This document shows positions 1-7,948 of a DNA stretch of 38,185 bases, one piece after another. Both the position numbers and the translations under genes were made by a program. Position 1 is the first letter of the stretch, and the number at the start of each line of letters is the position of its first letter. Below the pieces are notes generated by a model. That model was given only the letters and a program-made list of their open reading frames with translations, made no database searches and was not told the DNA's origin. The DNA lies in the NCBI GenBank assembly GCA_002687715.1, contig NZBC01000216.1:1-38185 (forward strand), written 5' to 3'. The DNA comes from Planctomycetota bacterium (GTDB lineage Bacteria; Planctomycetota; GCA-002687715).

Positions 1-355
1 GCGGACCTCCAGAGCGTGTGGAGCAACCTGCTCTGACGGGAGCGCGGACCTCCAGGTCCGCTCTGAGTCCCCGTCTGGATCCGGCTTCCCCGCCAGGCCG
101 GACCTGGAGGTCCGCGCTCCCTCCGGATTCGGATTCGCCGCGCCGCAGCGCGTATTCTCCGCGAGACATGGCAACCGGAGAGGGCGGACGTCAACGCACA
201 CTGCAATGCGCCATGTCAATGGTGGTTCCCGAACCGCCCTTTCCCAATAAAGTGGAATATCGCGCTCGCGCAGCCATTCGAGGACCCGTAGCATTGACCA
301 GCCGCCCGCAGTTGATCTCTCGAATCCAGTCCGACCGCAACGGGACGATTCCAAC
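1..355. repeat. Gene-free left edge with palindromic repeat pair
   Basis: No convincing gene is seen here. Positions 44-61 carry the perfect palindrome GCGGACCT-CC-AGGTCCGC. Positions 98-115 carry a second copy (GG centre, first base changed), and positions 1-10 carry a half copy. The two full copies are flanked by mirror-image GGGAGC and GCTCCC, so the whole 40-120 block is a larger imperfect inverted repeat around a spacer containing TCTGGATCCGG. The same block recurs at 29141-29207 and, degraded, at 19546-19620. The 113-codon frame starting at 18 is a read-through of this repeat and resembles no protein family. Confidence 0.85.
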
Positions 356-1651
356 TTGAACGGCTCTTCCCCGGGATTGCTGCTGGCGCGGCGCCGTGCG
401 CACAACTTCATCGCGTCACGAGTCGACGACTCTCATGTCGTTGCGGATGTCACATCGGAGACGATGCTGATTCTCCTGGGCCAACTCGCGCGCGGGGAGT
501 CGATCGCCAACCTGTCGGCGTTCGCCGTCGGCATCGCCCGGCGCAAGGTCGCCGAGCATTTCCGGCGGCGGGTTGCACGCCAGCTCGCGCACGACATCAC
601 CGACACCAAGGAGGGGCGCCCCGTCGAGGAGCACGAACTGCTCGCCCTCGCCCTCGGCGATCTGGACTCGTCGCAACGTCGGATCGTGACGCAGCGATTC
701 GTGCACGATCTGCCGTTGCGGGAGATCGCCCGGCGCGACGGGACGTCGATCTCGACCGCACAGCGGAAGCTGGAGGGTTCGCTGGCCGCATTCCGGGCGA
801 CCATGGTTCGCCGCGGTTGGCGGCAACGGTTGAAGTTCAGCTTCCCGGTGGGCCTGCTGGGTCTCCTGGGGCAGCGGGTTGGCCGACGTCCGCGGTGGTT
901 GACCCCGATGGCCTCGGTGGCTGCACTCTTCGTGGTCGGGATCGTCCTCCCAGTCATGGTGCACCTGGTCCTCGATGACCCCGTCGAAGACGTCGCGCCG
1001 TCCCTCCGCGAAGCCTCCGCGCCTGACCAGTTCCGCCAAGATCGGGGAACCAACCCGTCTGACGAACCGCCGATTCTGCCCCAGCCCTTCGATCGGCCCG
1101 TCGTGATCGGCGGGCAGGTGATCGATGCTTCGGGCGAACCCGTCGCGGATGTCGAAGTTCGGCTCCTCCCATACGATGACCTCCGGGTCTATCCCCTGTC
1201 CGAGATCCCGTTTGTTCTCACCGACAAGGAGGGAAGGTTCGAGCTCAGGTCGCACGACCCTGCGCCGTGGTTCCACGTCTTAGCGGTGGCACGGGACGAG
1301 TCGGCCGCGACGTCGCCCCCACTGCAACCCCGCTCGATGACGGTATTGCAGCTCCGTCCTCCGGTGACCATCCACGGCGTCCTCCTGGACAATGAGGGCC
1401 AACCCGCCGAGGAGCACGAGGTGGTCGTGGGGGGGCTCCTGCATACGGCGTTGTGGAAGCGTAGCGTCCGCACGGGAAGCGGAGGAAGCTACCAGCTCGA
1501 TATCCCACACCCAGCCGGCTTCCGGGGTCGGGCCGCGTCTCTCGTCGCCTGGGGCGATCGTGGTGGCGTGTCCGAGTCCCTCGTTGCTCCAATCCAAGCG
1601 GGGCCGCCGATCTCCCGTGCGACCTCGCGCTCGTCGCGATGCGTAGGGTGA
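356..1651 (+). CDS. ECF-like sigma region fused to TM and regulatory-like domain, N-terminal part of a frameshifted gene
   Basis: Residues about 10-70 resemble sigma-70 region 2 and residues about 95-145 resemble region 4 (DLDSSQRRIV, then an LREIARRDGTS helix-turn-helix). A hydrophobic helix follows at about 181-206 (SVAALFVVGIVLPVMVHLVL), then a carboxypeptidase-regulatory-like beta domain (VIGGQVIDASGEPVADVEV, about residue 247). Planctomycetes are known for ECF sigma factors with long C-terminal extensions, so a cytoplasmic sigma region anchored to an external sensor domain is a reasonable inference. The start is weak: TTG at 356 with a poor ribosome site, and no ATG or GTG in the open stretch back to the stop at 248. 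The frame ends in an unnatural Ser/Arg tail, and the next phase continues the domain, so one base seems lost near 1590-1610. Confidence 0.75.
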   Translation: MNGSSPGLLLARRRAHNFIASRVDDSHVVADVTSETMLILLGQLARGESIANLSAFAVGIARRKVAEHFRRRVARQLAHDITDTKEGRPVEEHELLALALGDLDSSQRRIVTQRFVHDLPLREIARRDGTSISTAQRKLEGSLAAFRATMVRRGWRQRLKFSFPVGLLGLLGQRVGRRPRWLTPMASVAALFVVGIVLPVMVHLVLDDPVEDVAPSLREASAPDQFRQDRGTNPSDEPPILPQPFDRPVVIGGQVIDASGEPVADVEVRLLPYDDLRVYPLSEIPFVLTDKEGRFELRSHDPAPWFHVLAVARDESAATSPPLQPRSMTVLQLRPPVTIHGVLLDNEGQPAEEHEVVVGGLLHTALWKRSVRTGSGGSYQLDIPHPAGFRGRAASLVAWGDRGGVSESLVAPIQAGPPISRATSRSSRCVG

Positions 1652-3288
1652 GAGGTCGATTCGTGAGTGCCGACAAGGGCACGCTGTTGCCCACCGCGAC
1701 GATGTCCGCCTACATCGCTCTTCCCACCATCGCGACGTACACGGACGCCCTGTGGACCGGGGACCACGTCCTCGTCGAGGTGAGCAAAGCGACGGTCGGC
1801 GAGGACGCCCGCTTCGAGATCTACGTCCCGGACATGCGGGGACCGCGCGGGCAGCCGGTCAGTTTGGGTATGAGAGCGCCCGGCCACGCGGAGATGTTCT
1901 TCCGGGCGGACAAGTCCGTTACGGACGATGGGAAAGACCTGCCTCTCGCCGAGGCCGTCGACCTCAGCGGCCGCGTCCTGTTGGCCGGGAAGCCGGTGTC
2001 GGGATTCCGCGTCGGCGCCACCCGCAACCGACCCGGAGTGGGTTCCGCGGGCGCGTTCATCGACGGCAAGCCGTCGTTCTACGAATACGGCTGCGGAACG
2101 TTCGCGAACACCGACAGCGACGGCGGGTTCAGGCTCTCGGGCGTCCCCCTCGAGGGGGACGCGTGGCCGGAGATCTGGCTGACCGGGGCCAAGGGAGACC
2201 TGCGGCTGACCGTCTCCAAGTGCACCCCGAGCTCGAATCCATGGCTGCAGCTCGAGGTCGCGACCCCGCAGCCTCCGACCGGCCAGTGGGTGATCGGTCG
2301 CGTCATGGACCGCGCCGGAAACGGCGTGGTCGGGGCGAGCGTCCGCGTGGAGGTCGGACTGCTCGCGTCCGCCACATCCGCCGTCGACGACGAGGGCTGG
2401 TTCCGCCTGCCTCCGCCGCCACCCGACGCGGATGCCCCCGTTGTCCGCGTGGTTGCTCCCGAATACGGGACCATGCTGGTGAGGATCCAGGACGCGGCGG
2501 AGATCGTGCTCCAAACGGCGCGACCGCGCGTCTTCGTCGCACGCGGGATCGGTGGGCGTCTTCTCCCCAACGTACGCATCGATGTCCTCGGGCCTCCCGG
2601 GACGCGATCCGTCGTCCGGAACGGCACTACAGACAGCGCGGGTCGGTGGCAATGCGATTGGCTTCCGGAGCGGGGCACGCTCCAAGTGACGGTGTTCGAA
2701 GCGTGGCGGCGAGCGCCCCTTCTCGGCAAGCGCTGGGCGGACGAGGTCGAGCTCGGACCCGGGGATGAGATCGTGCTCCGGACGAGAATCCAACACCAGC
2801 CGCTCTACACGGTCAGGCTCGCCTTGAGCGGGCCAACCCTTCGTGGCCTGTCGGCCAGGGCTCGGGCTGCATCGGGCGTCCCGATGGCAGACCCCGTGGT
2901 CCTCTTCTCCCGAGCCCTGAGTCTCGGTCCGGTTCCGGCGGGGACCTACGTCGTCACCCTCCTGAGCTGGAACCGGGCTCCGAGCGTGCACGAGGTCCAG
3001 GTGCGTCCGGGCGGAGAGACGATCAGTCTCGAGATTCCCCGAGGGGTCACGCTCTCCGGCACCGTGACGGGTGTGGCGAAGGGCGAGCAGCTGACCGTGC
3101 GGATCGCTCGCGTGGGCAAGGCTGACGCCCGAATGCAGCGACCTTTGGTCGGCGGGAGATTCGAGATCCCGGGGCTGACGCCCGGCCTTTGGAAGATCCG
3201 GGTGTGCGGACCTTCGGGAGAGCTGCGGAAGGTCGAGGTGATCGAGATCGGCACCAAGGACGTGACGATGCACCTGGATCTGCGGTGA
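1639..3288 (+). CDS. C-terminal part of the sigma-fusion gene: repeated carboxypeptidase-regulatory-like domains
   Basis: This 549-codon frame overlaps the previous one by 13 bases in another phase. Reading upstream of its ATG in the same phase gives protein-like text (ADLPCDLALVAM) back to about 1603, which suggests it is the continuation of the preceding gene rather than a new gene. There is no signal peptide and no clear ribosome site at 1639. The sequence holds several beta-sandwich units of the CarboxypepD_reg type, e.g. LSGRVLLAGKPVSGF (about residue 108), GRVMDRAGNGVVGASVRVEV (about 219) and LSGTVTGVAKGEQL (about 475), each followed by DSDGGF- or DDEGWFRL-like turns. In the joined protein (about 977 residues) this part would lie outside the membrane. 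It converges with leuB, with 3 bases between the stop codons. Confidence 0.75.
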   Translation: MRRVRGRFVSADKGTLLPTATMSAYIALPTIATYTDALWTGDHVLVEVSKATVGEDARFEIYVPDMRGPRGQPVSLGMRAPGHAEMFFRADKSVTDDGKDLPLAEAVDLSGRVLLAGKPVSGFRVGATRNRPGVGSAGAFIDGKPSFYEYGCGTFANTDSDGGFRLSGVPLEGDAWPEIWLTGAKGDLRLTVSKCTPSSNPWLQLEVATPQPPTGQWVIGRVMDRAGNGVVGASVRVEVGLLASATSAVDDEGWFRLPPPPPDADAPVVRVVAPEYGTMLVRIQDAAEIVLQTARPRVFVARGIGGRLLPNVRIDVLGPPGTRSVVRNGTTDSAGRWQCDWLPERGTLQVTVFEAWRRAPLLGKRWADEVELGPGDEIVLRTRIQHQPLYTVRLALSGPTLRGLSARARAASGVPMADPVVLFSRALSLGPVPAGTYVVTLLSWNRAPSVHEVQVRPGGETISLEIPRGVTLSGTVTGVAKGEQLTVRIARVGKADARMQRPLVGGRFEIPGLTPGLWKIRVCGPSGELRKVEVIEIGTKDVTMHLDLR

Positions 3289-3291
3289 CCG

Positions 3292-4392
3292 CTATCGGGG
3301 CAACGTCGACGATGAACGCTCCCTCCCTCGTCGAGCGTCCCCCGCCAGGATCGAACGTACGGCCGCCCCCACTTCCGACGTGGTCGCCGTTCCACCGACA
3401 TCGGGGGTGATGAGTCCTGCCGCGAGGACCTCGTCGACGGCAGCTTCGATGCGGCGGGCCGCGGGCTCCTCCCCCAAGCCGTGGCGCGCGAGCATGGCGG
3501 CGCTGAGAATCGCGCCAATGGGGTTGGCGCGGTCGTGACCCGCGAGGTCGGGGGCGGAGCCGTGGATGGGTTCGAAGATGCCGACGCCAGCGTCGCCGAG
3601 TGACGCGCTGGGGAGGAGGCCGAGGGACCCGGCGAGAGCACCGGCCGCGTCGCTGAGGATGTCGCCGAAGAGATTGGCCGTCAGGACCACGTCGAATTCA
3701 CGGGCGCGGGTGGGGAGAGCGAAGGCGCAGGCATCCACGAGCATGTGCTCGAGAGTGACGTCGGGGAATTCGGCGGACACGTCCACCACGACTTCGCGCC
3801 AGAGCGCGGAGGTGGCGAGGACGTTGGCCTTGTCGACGGAGAGGACCTGACGCCGGCGCTCGCACGCAAGCTGGAAGGCGATGCGGGCGATGCGACGGAC
3901 CTCGTCGTCGGTGTAGACCATCGTGTCGTGGGCGCGGCGGCCCTGGCGAGTCACGGTCTCGCCGCGGGGTTCGCCGAAGTAGATGCCGCCCAGGAGTTCA
4001 CGGACGATGAGCATGTCGCAGCCGCGGACCAGCTCCTCGCGAACGGGGGACCGTGCAGCGAGCGCATCGGGGATCCGCACGGGACGCAGATTCGCCCAGC
4101 ACCCGAGCTCGCGTCGCAAGGCGAGAAGCCCCTGCTCCGGGCGGCGCTCGGCGGCGACCTCGTTCCAGCGCGGTCCTCCGACAGAACCGAGGAGGACCGC
4201 GTCCGCGCTCCGGCAGGCATCGAGCGTCTCGGCCGGGAGCGGCGATTCACCGCTGTCCAGCGCGCAGCCACCGATGGGCCTCGGGTCGAACCGGAGGTCC
4301 TCGATCACCTCGGCGAGGCAAGCCCGCGCCTCAGCGACGACCTCCGGCCCGACACCGTCGCCGGCGAGCACCACCACCGTCCGCTCAGCCAT
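3292..4392 (-). CDS. leuB: 3-isopropylmalate dehydrogenase LeuB
   Basis: It oxidises and decarboxylates 3-isopropylmalate with NAD+, the third step specific to leucine synthesis in the cytoplasm. At 366 residues it has the usual family length. Visible motifs are LAGDGVGPEVV near the N terminus, LLGSVGGPRW, RPEQGLLALR followed by ANLRPV, LIVRELLGGIYFGEPRG, VDKANVLATSALWREVV, the metal-binding LFGDILSDAAGALAGSLG, and IHGSAPDLAGHDRANPIGAI for NAD. The ATG at 4392 lies inside the end of leuD (8-base overlap), so translation is probably coupled. It is the last gene of the leuA-leuC-leuD-leuB operon. The stop lies 3 bases from the stop of the convergent sigma-fusion gene, and no terminator hairpin is obvious between them. 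Confidence 0.97.
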   Translation of the reverse strand: MAERTVVVLAGDGVGPEVVAEARACLAEVIEDLRFDPRPIGGCALDSGESPLPAETLDACRSADAVLLGSVGGPRWNEVAAERRPEQGLLALRRELGCWANLRPVRIPDALAARSPVREELVRGCDMLIVRELLGGIYFGEPRGETVTRQGRRAHDTMVYTDDEVRRIARIAFQLACERRRQVLSVDKANVLATSALWREVVVDVSAEFPDVTLEHMLVDACAFALPTRAREFDVVLTANLFGDILSDAAGALAGSLGLLPSASLGDAGVGIFEPIHGSAPDLAGHDRANPIGAILSAAMLARHGLGEEPAARRIEAAVDEVLAAGLITPDVGGTATTSEVGAAVRSILAGDARRGRERSSSTLPR

Positions 4393-4954
4393 GCCGCGCC
4401 TCCCACTCGCTGATGGCGCCGGTCTCGTTCAGCAGGTACTGGAGCGCGTCGCGGCCGGACGTCAGGAGGTCGCGCGCGAACGGGTCGACATCGAACGAGA
4501 TCGGTTCGACGTCCGCGTACCAGATCTCGCCGCGCTCGAGGTCGATATCCACCTCCGTCTTCGGATGATCGGTCACCGCGCGCACCAAGGTCGCGTGGGC
4601 CGTCTCGTCCATGGTCACCGGAAGCAGCCCACAGGCGTGCGCGTTGGCCCGGAAGATGTCGGCGAACGACGGCGCCACGATCGCACGGAACCCGAACGAC
4701 TGCAGCGCCCAGACCGCGTGCTCGCGCGACGACCCGCAGCCGAAGTTGCGTCCGGCGACGAGCACCCGCGCCCCCGCGTAGCGAGGGTCGTGCAGGACGA
4801 GGCCAGCCTCGTCGCGCCAGTCCGCGAACAACGCCGATGCGAGCCCTTCCCGGTCCGTGGTCAACAGGAATCGGGCCGGGATGATCTGGTCGGTGTCCAC
4901 GTCGTGGCGATCGAGCGGCACGCAGCGACTCTTGATCCTCGTCCACCCTTTCAT
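4385..4954 (-). CDS. leuD: 3-isopropylmalate dehydratase small subunit LeuD
   Basis: This is the small subunit of isopropylmalate isomerase, which pairs with LeuC to convert 2- to 3-isopropylmalate. The start at 4954 gives 189 residues, normal for the bacterial LeuD family. Motifs are [13 protein letters not shown] near residue 20, the swivelling-domain signature [15 protein letters not shown], and [22 protein letters not shown]. The ATG overlaps the TGA of leuC in an ATGA arrangement, typical of translational coupling. The same phase stays open far upstream to 5326, but that extension is antisense or out of phase to leuC and carries no LeuD homology. Confidence 0.96.
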   Translation of the reverse strand: MKGWTRIKSRCVPLDRHDVDTDQIIPARFLLTTDREGLASALFADWRDEAGLVLHDPRYAGARVLVAGRNFGCGSSREHAVWALQSFGFRAIVAPSFADIFRANAHACGLLPVTMDETAHATLVRAVTDHPKTEVDIDLERGEIWYADVEPISFDVDPFARDLLTSGRDALQYLLNETGAISEWEARHG

Positions 4955-6363
4955 GCGTGTTCTCCCAGGAACGGACGCGGGTCGGCCACCGCGCCGGCGA
5001 CGGCCGACGCCGCCGCGGTAAGCGGAGAAGCGAGAATCGTGCGGCCAAGGCGACCTTGACGGCCTTCGAAGTTGCGGTTGCTCGTGCTCACGCATACGGC
5101 CCCCGCCTCTATCCGGTCGCCGTTCATGGCGATGCACATCGAACATCCCGGTTCGCGCCATTCCGCACCGGCCTCGCGGAACACGACGTCGAGTCCCTCC
5201 GCCTCTGCAGCACGTTTCACCGCCCGGGACCCCGGTACCACCACCATCCGCACCCGATGGGCCACCTGTCGACGCCGAAGCACACGCGCGGCGGCTCGCA
5301 AGTCTCCAAGGCGACCGTTGGTACAACTGCCGACGAACACCGTGTCGACCGGCACCCCGACGAGCGCCCGCCCGGGCACGACATCCATGTAGCGTTGGGC
5401 CTGCTCCGCCGCGACGCGGTTCGACGCCGGGAGCTCGCCGGGATCGGGCACGGGCGCGTCAACGGGCCCCCCCATCGCCGGCTGGGTGCCCCACGTCACC
5501 CACGGCTCGACCCGACTCGCGTCCAACCGCACCTCCTTCGAGAACTCCGCGGCCGGATCGCTTCGCAGTGACTCCCATCTCTCCTTCGCCGTGTCGAACT
5601 CCGGGCCGGATGGGCACGCGAGGCGGCCATCGAGCCACGCCGAGGTCGTGGCATCGGGAGCAATCAGCCCCCCCCGCGCACCCGCTTCGATGGACAGGTT
5701 GCAGAGCGTCATGCGGCCCTCCATGTCGAGGTCCCGCACTGCCTCTCCCGCATACTCGATGACGAATCCCCGTCCGCCATCCGCTCCGATCTTCGCGATC
5801 AGCGCCAGCGCCAGGTCCTTCGCCGTCACCCCCTCATCCAGCTTGCCGTCGATGGTCACGCGCATGGCTTGGGGACGGTGTCGGAGGAGGCACTGGGTCG
5901 CGAGCACCTGCGCGACCTCCGACGTCCCGATCCCGAACGCAAGGCAGCCGAACGCGCCGTGGGTCGAGGTGTGACTGTCGCCGCAAACGACGGTCATGCC
6001 CGGCTGGGTCCGGCCGAGCTCCGGGCCGATCACGTGCACGATCCCCTGCTCCGGACTCTCCAGTCCATGCAGCTCGATGCCGTGCCGCGCACAGTTGTGC
6101 TCCAGAGTGGAGATCTGGTTTCTCGCGGCCGCCGATGCGTTGCGCAGCCCACCAGCGACCGTGGGGATCGCGTGGTCGATCGTGGCGAGCGTGTTCGTCG
6201 GCCGGCGAACCTCGAGGTCCCGCCGGTGGAGCTCCGCGAATGCCTGCGGCGACGTCACCTCGTGAACCAGGTGAAGGTCGACGTAGAGCACCGAGGGATG
6301 CCCGGGCCGCTCGGACACCACGTGGGAATCCCAGATCCGATCCAGAAGGGTGTGTCCGCTCAC
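4951..6363 (-). CDS. leuC: 3-isopropylmalate dehydratase large subunit LeuC
   Basis: This is the aconitase-family large subunit that holds the 4Fe-4S cluster of isopropylmalate isomerase. The GTG start at 6363 gives 470 residues and begins [15 protein letters not shown], the typical LeuC N terminus. Other signatures are [47 protein letters not shown] (quoted in part), [17 protein letters not shown] with the first cluster cysteine, and [10 protein letters not shown] with the other two, then [12 protein letters not shown]. The GTG overlaps the leuA TGA (GTGA), and its own TGA overlaps the leuD ATG. The phase stays open to 6666, but that stretch lies in leuA coding sequence and is a shadow. Confidence 0.96.
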   Translation of the reverse strand: MSGHTLLDRIWDSHVVSERPGHPSVLYVDLHLVHEVTSPQAFAELHRRDLEVRRPTNTLATIDHAIPTVAGGLRNASAAARNQISTLEHNCARHGIELHGLESPEQGIVHVIGPELGRTQPGMTVVCGDSHTSTHGAFGCLAFGIGTSEVAQVLATQCLLRHRPQAMRVTIDGKLDEGVTAKDLALALIAKIGADGGRGFVIEYAGEAVRDLDMEGRMTLCNLSIEAGARGGLIAPDATTSAWLDGRLACPSGPEFDTAKERWESLRSDPAAEFSKEVRLDASRVEPWVTWGTQPAMGGPVDAPVPDPGELPASNRVAAEQAQRYMDVVPGRALVGVPVDTVFVGSCTNGRLGDLRAAARVLRRRQVAHRVRMVVVPGSRAVKRAAEAEGLDVVFREAGAEWREPGCSMCIAMNGDRIEAGAVCVSTSNRNFEGRQGRLGRTILASPLTAAASAVAGAVADPRPFLGEHA

Positions 6364-7541
6364 GACGCCTCCGCCGCCTGCATGAGAGTCTTCAAGTCGT
6401 CGTCCGCGATGGTCTTCTTCCGATCGGCGAGCACCTTGAAGCTCGTGAACGCGCGATCGAGCTCCTCTGCGCAGGGCGCGAAGCCGAGGTCGTTCAGCCG
6501 CAGCCGCAACGCATGGCGCCCCGAGTGCTTGCCGAGGACGAGCCGCGTCGCAGCGCCGACGGTCTCCGGACGCATGATCTCGTACGTCGCCGCGTTCGCA
6601 AGCACACCGTGTTGGTGGATGCCGGCCTCGTGCGAGAAGGCGTTGAGACCAACGACGGCCTGACAAGGCGGGACCAACATGCCCGTGACCTCGCTCACGA
6701 CCTGGCTGGTCGGAACGAGTTCCTCGGTACGGACTCCGGTCTCGAGTCCGAACCGTTCGCTCCGCGAGCGGATGGCCATCACCACCGCTTCCAGCGCCGC
6801 GTTGCCCGCGCGCTCTCCGATGCCGTTGACCGTGACCTCGGCCTGACGGGCACCGGCGGAGAGCCCGGCGAGCGTGTTCGCCACCGCGAGCCCGAGGTCA
6901 TCGTGGCAATGTACCGAGATGGTCGCCCGCTCGATTCCCCGCACCTGCGCACGGACCCCCGCGATCATCGCTCCGAACTCTTCGGGCACCGTGTAGCCCA
7001 CCGTATCGGGGATGTTGAGGACCGAGGCCCCGGCCTCCAGCGCAGCCTCCAGGACCTCGTGAAGGAAGTCGACCTCCGTGCGCCCGGCGTCCTCCGGACT
7101 GAACTCCACCTCGTCGCAGAGCGATCGCGCGAGCGTGACTGCATCCCGGGTTCGCGAGACCACCTCGGTTCGGGACATCTTGAGCTTGTACTCGCGATGG
7201 ATCGGCGAGGTCGCCAGGAACACGTGAATCCGCGGTCGCACGGCAGGGACGAGCGCAGCTGCGGCGCACTCGATGTCAGTCCGGGCCGCCCGCGCGAGAG
7301 CACAGACGATCGGCTGATCAGCCCCCTGGTCTCCCCGTTCAGAAGCGAGCTGCTCCGCGACCTCGTGAACGGCCCGCGCATCATCGGGCGATGCCGCCGG
7401 AAACCCGGCCTCGATGACGTCGACGCGGAGCCGCGTCAGCGCCCGGGCGACGCGCAACTTCTCGAACCGGGTCATCGAAGCGCCGGGCGACTGCTCTCCG
7501 TCGCGGAGCGTCGTGTCGAAGATGGCAACGTGTTCCGTCAC
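6360..7541 (-). CDS. leuA: 2-isopropylmalate synthase LeuA, short form without regulatory domain
   Basis: It condenses 2-oxoisovalerate and acetyl-CoA, the committed step of leucine synthesis. The GTG at 7541 gives 393 residues starting [19 protein letters not shown], which contains the catalytic Arg-Asp of the DRE-TIM barrel. Further motifs are [29 protein letters not shown] with the metal-binding histidines, [16 protein letters not shown] and [17 protein letters not shown]. The chain stops right after the linker [16 protein letters not shown]. The C-terminal LeuA_dimer leucine-sensing domain, about 120-130 residues in E. coli-type LeuA, is absent, and leuC starts at that point. Feedback inhibition by leucine may be lost, with control left to the attenuator upstream. 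A ribosome site (AGGTGGG) precedes the start. CimA or NifV are alternatives by family, but the leuCDB context argues for LeuA. Confidence 0.95.
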   Translation of the reverse strand: MTEHVAIFDTTLRDGEQSPGASMTRFEKLRVARALTRLRVDVIEAGFPAASPDDARAVHEVAEQLASERGDQGADQPIVCALARAARTDIECAAAALVPAVRPRIHVFLATSPIHREYKLKMSRTEVVSRTRDAVTLARSLCDEVEFSPEDAGRTEVDFLHEVLEAALEAGASVLNIPDTVGYTVPEEFGAMIAGVRAQVRGIERATISVHCHDDLGLAVANTLAGLSAGARQAEVTVNGIGERAGNAALEAVVMAIRSRSERFGLETGVRTEELVPTSQVVSEVTGMLVPPCQAVVGLNAFSHEAGIHQHGVLANAATYEIMRPETVGAATRLVLGKHSGRHALRLRLNDLGFAPCAEELDRAFTSFKVLADRKKTIADDDLKTLMQAAEAS

Positions 7542-7545
7542 GGCG

Positions 7546-7728
7546 TCAACCCACCTGGTAGCGTCGCGCCGCGCCGATCGCGCGGGCGAAGAAGGCCTGC
7601 TCGGTATCGACCGCGCCCGCTGCGCTGTCCTGGTGCGTTTCGACCACGCGATCGCGCGGCTCCATGGGCCGCACGTGCCGCGGTGCCTTCCGCCGTCGCG
7701 GGCGGGGTTTCTCGATATGCTTTTCCAC
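7546..7728 (-). CDS. Small 60-residue protein between attenuator and leuA
   Basis: The GTG at 7728 is preceded by a perfect AAGGAG at 7735-7740, six bases upstream, the best ribosome site in the operon. The product has a basic N-terminal third (KPRPRRRKAPRH) and then a mixed, probably helical part (VDTEQAFFARAIGAARRY). Codons have GC-rich third positions like the neighbouring genes. The TGA at 7546-7548 lies four bases before the leuA GTG, so the ORF may couple leader translation to leuA. I do not recognise a family. It could also be only a translational relay with no functional peptide. Confidence 0.6.
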   Translation of the reverse strand: MEKHIEKPRPRRRKAPRHVRPMEPRDRVVETHQDSAAGAVDTEQAFFARAIGAARRYQVG

Positions 7729-7741
7729 GCGGAGCTCCTTC

Positions 7742-7760
7742 CTCGACCGCTTCGGTCGAG
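7742..7760 (-). other. Stem-loop just downstream of the attenuator
   Basis: On the minus strand CTCGACCG and CGGTCGAG form a perfect 8-bp stem with an AAG loop. It sits right after the terminator U-tract and ends one base before the AAGGAG ribosome site of the small ORF. It may protect the processed mRNA end or affect access to that ribosome site. This is inferred from position only. Confidence 0.55.
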
Positions 7761-7763
7761 ACG

Positions 7764-7805
7764 AAAAAAAAGCCCCGCTCCCCAGGAATCTGGGGGGCGG
7801 GGCTT
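7764..7805 (-). terminator. Intrinsic terminator of the leucine attenuator
   Basis: On the minus strand the arms AAGCCCCGCCCCCCAG (7805-7790) and CTGGGGAGCGGGGCTT (7785-7770) form a 16-bp stem with one C-A mismatch and the loop ATTC. A run of T follows to 7764. There is no T-run on the plus strand, so it acts on leftward transcription only. It lies between the leader peptide and leuA, within the transcribed leader, so it must be conditional. The C-run of the left arm can instead pair with the eight G of the leader (7850-7857), giving an antiterminator. Confidence 0.88.
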
Positions 7806-7827
7806 CGTGATCAGGTCTTGACCGTAC

Positions 7828-7911
7828 CTACACCACGAGCGCCTCCGCTCCCCCCCCAATAAGGAGGAGGCTGGTAAGAAGGAGACTGGTGTACGCGGTG
7901 GGGGCGGTCAT
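7828..7911 (-). CDS. leuL: Leucine operon leader peptide (27 residues)
   Basis: The ATG at 7911 opens a 27-codon frame ending in TAG. It has Leu at 10-12 and 15-17, Ile at 18, Leu at 25 and Val at 26-27: seven Leu, all but the last in two LLL runs, and all ten last-listed residues are branched-chain. This matches the logic of leu and ilv leader peptides, in which ribosomes stall when charged tRNA-Leu is scarce. The Leu codons CTCCTCC can pair with the G-rich stretch that follows, GCCTCC (7866-7871) can pair with GGAGGC (7841-7846), and the freed G-run can pair with the terminator left arm. No ribosome site is seen. The promoter position suggests a leaderless start. Confidence 0.88.
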   Translation of the reverse strand: MTAPTAYTSLLLTSLLLIGGGAEALVV

Positions 7912-7919
7912 CTGAGGTA

Positions 7920-7948
7920 ATTGTGAACACATTCACGACGCGAGTCAA
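7920..7948 (-). promoter_or_regulatory. Promoter of the leucine operon, inside the start of the divergent esterase gene
   Basis: On the minus strand TTGACT (7948-7943) and CACAAT (7925-7920) are separated by exactly 17 bases. They match the sigma-70 consensus at 5 of 6 and 4 of 6 positions. The expected start point is about 7911-7913, at or next to the leader ATG, so the leader peptide would be translated from a leaderless or nearly leaderless mRNA. The hexamers overlap the first codons of the divergent esterase gene, so initiation of the two genes may interfere. Confidence 0.65.

Noticed and set aside
18..359. 113-codon ORF at the left edge
   Set aside because: It reads through palindromic repeats and has no homology or ribosome site. 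A short piece near its end (LISRIQS) recalls sigma N termini, but this is too weak to extend the sigma gene.
1590..1641. Programmed ribosomal frameshift in the sigma-fusion gene
   Set aside because: No classical slippery heptamer with a clear downstream pseudoknot is visible; mutation or sequence error is simpler.
6364..6666. Extended LeuC N terminus
   Set aside because: The stretch overlaps leuA and the GTG at 6363 gives the typical LeuC beginning.
7764..7911. T-box riboswitch before leuA
   Set aside because: No T-box bulge sequence (TGGNACCGCG type) or long specifier stem; the Leu-rich leader ORF explains the region.
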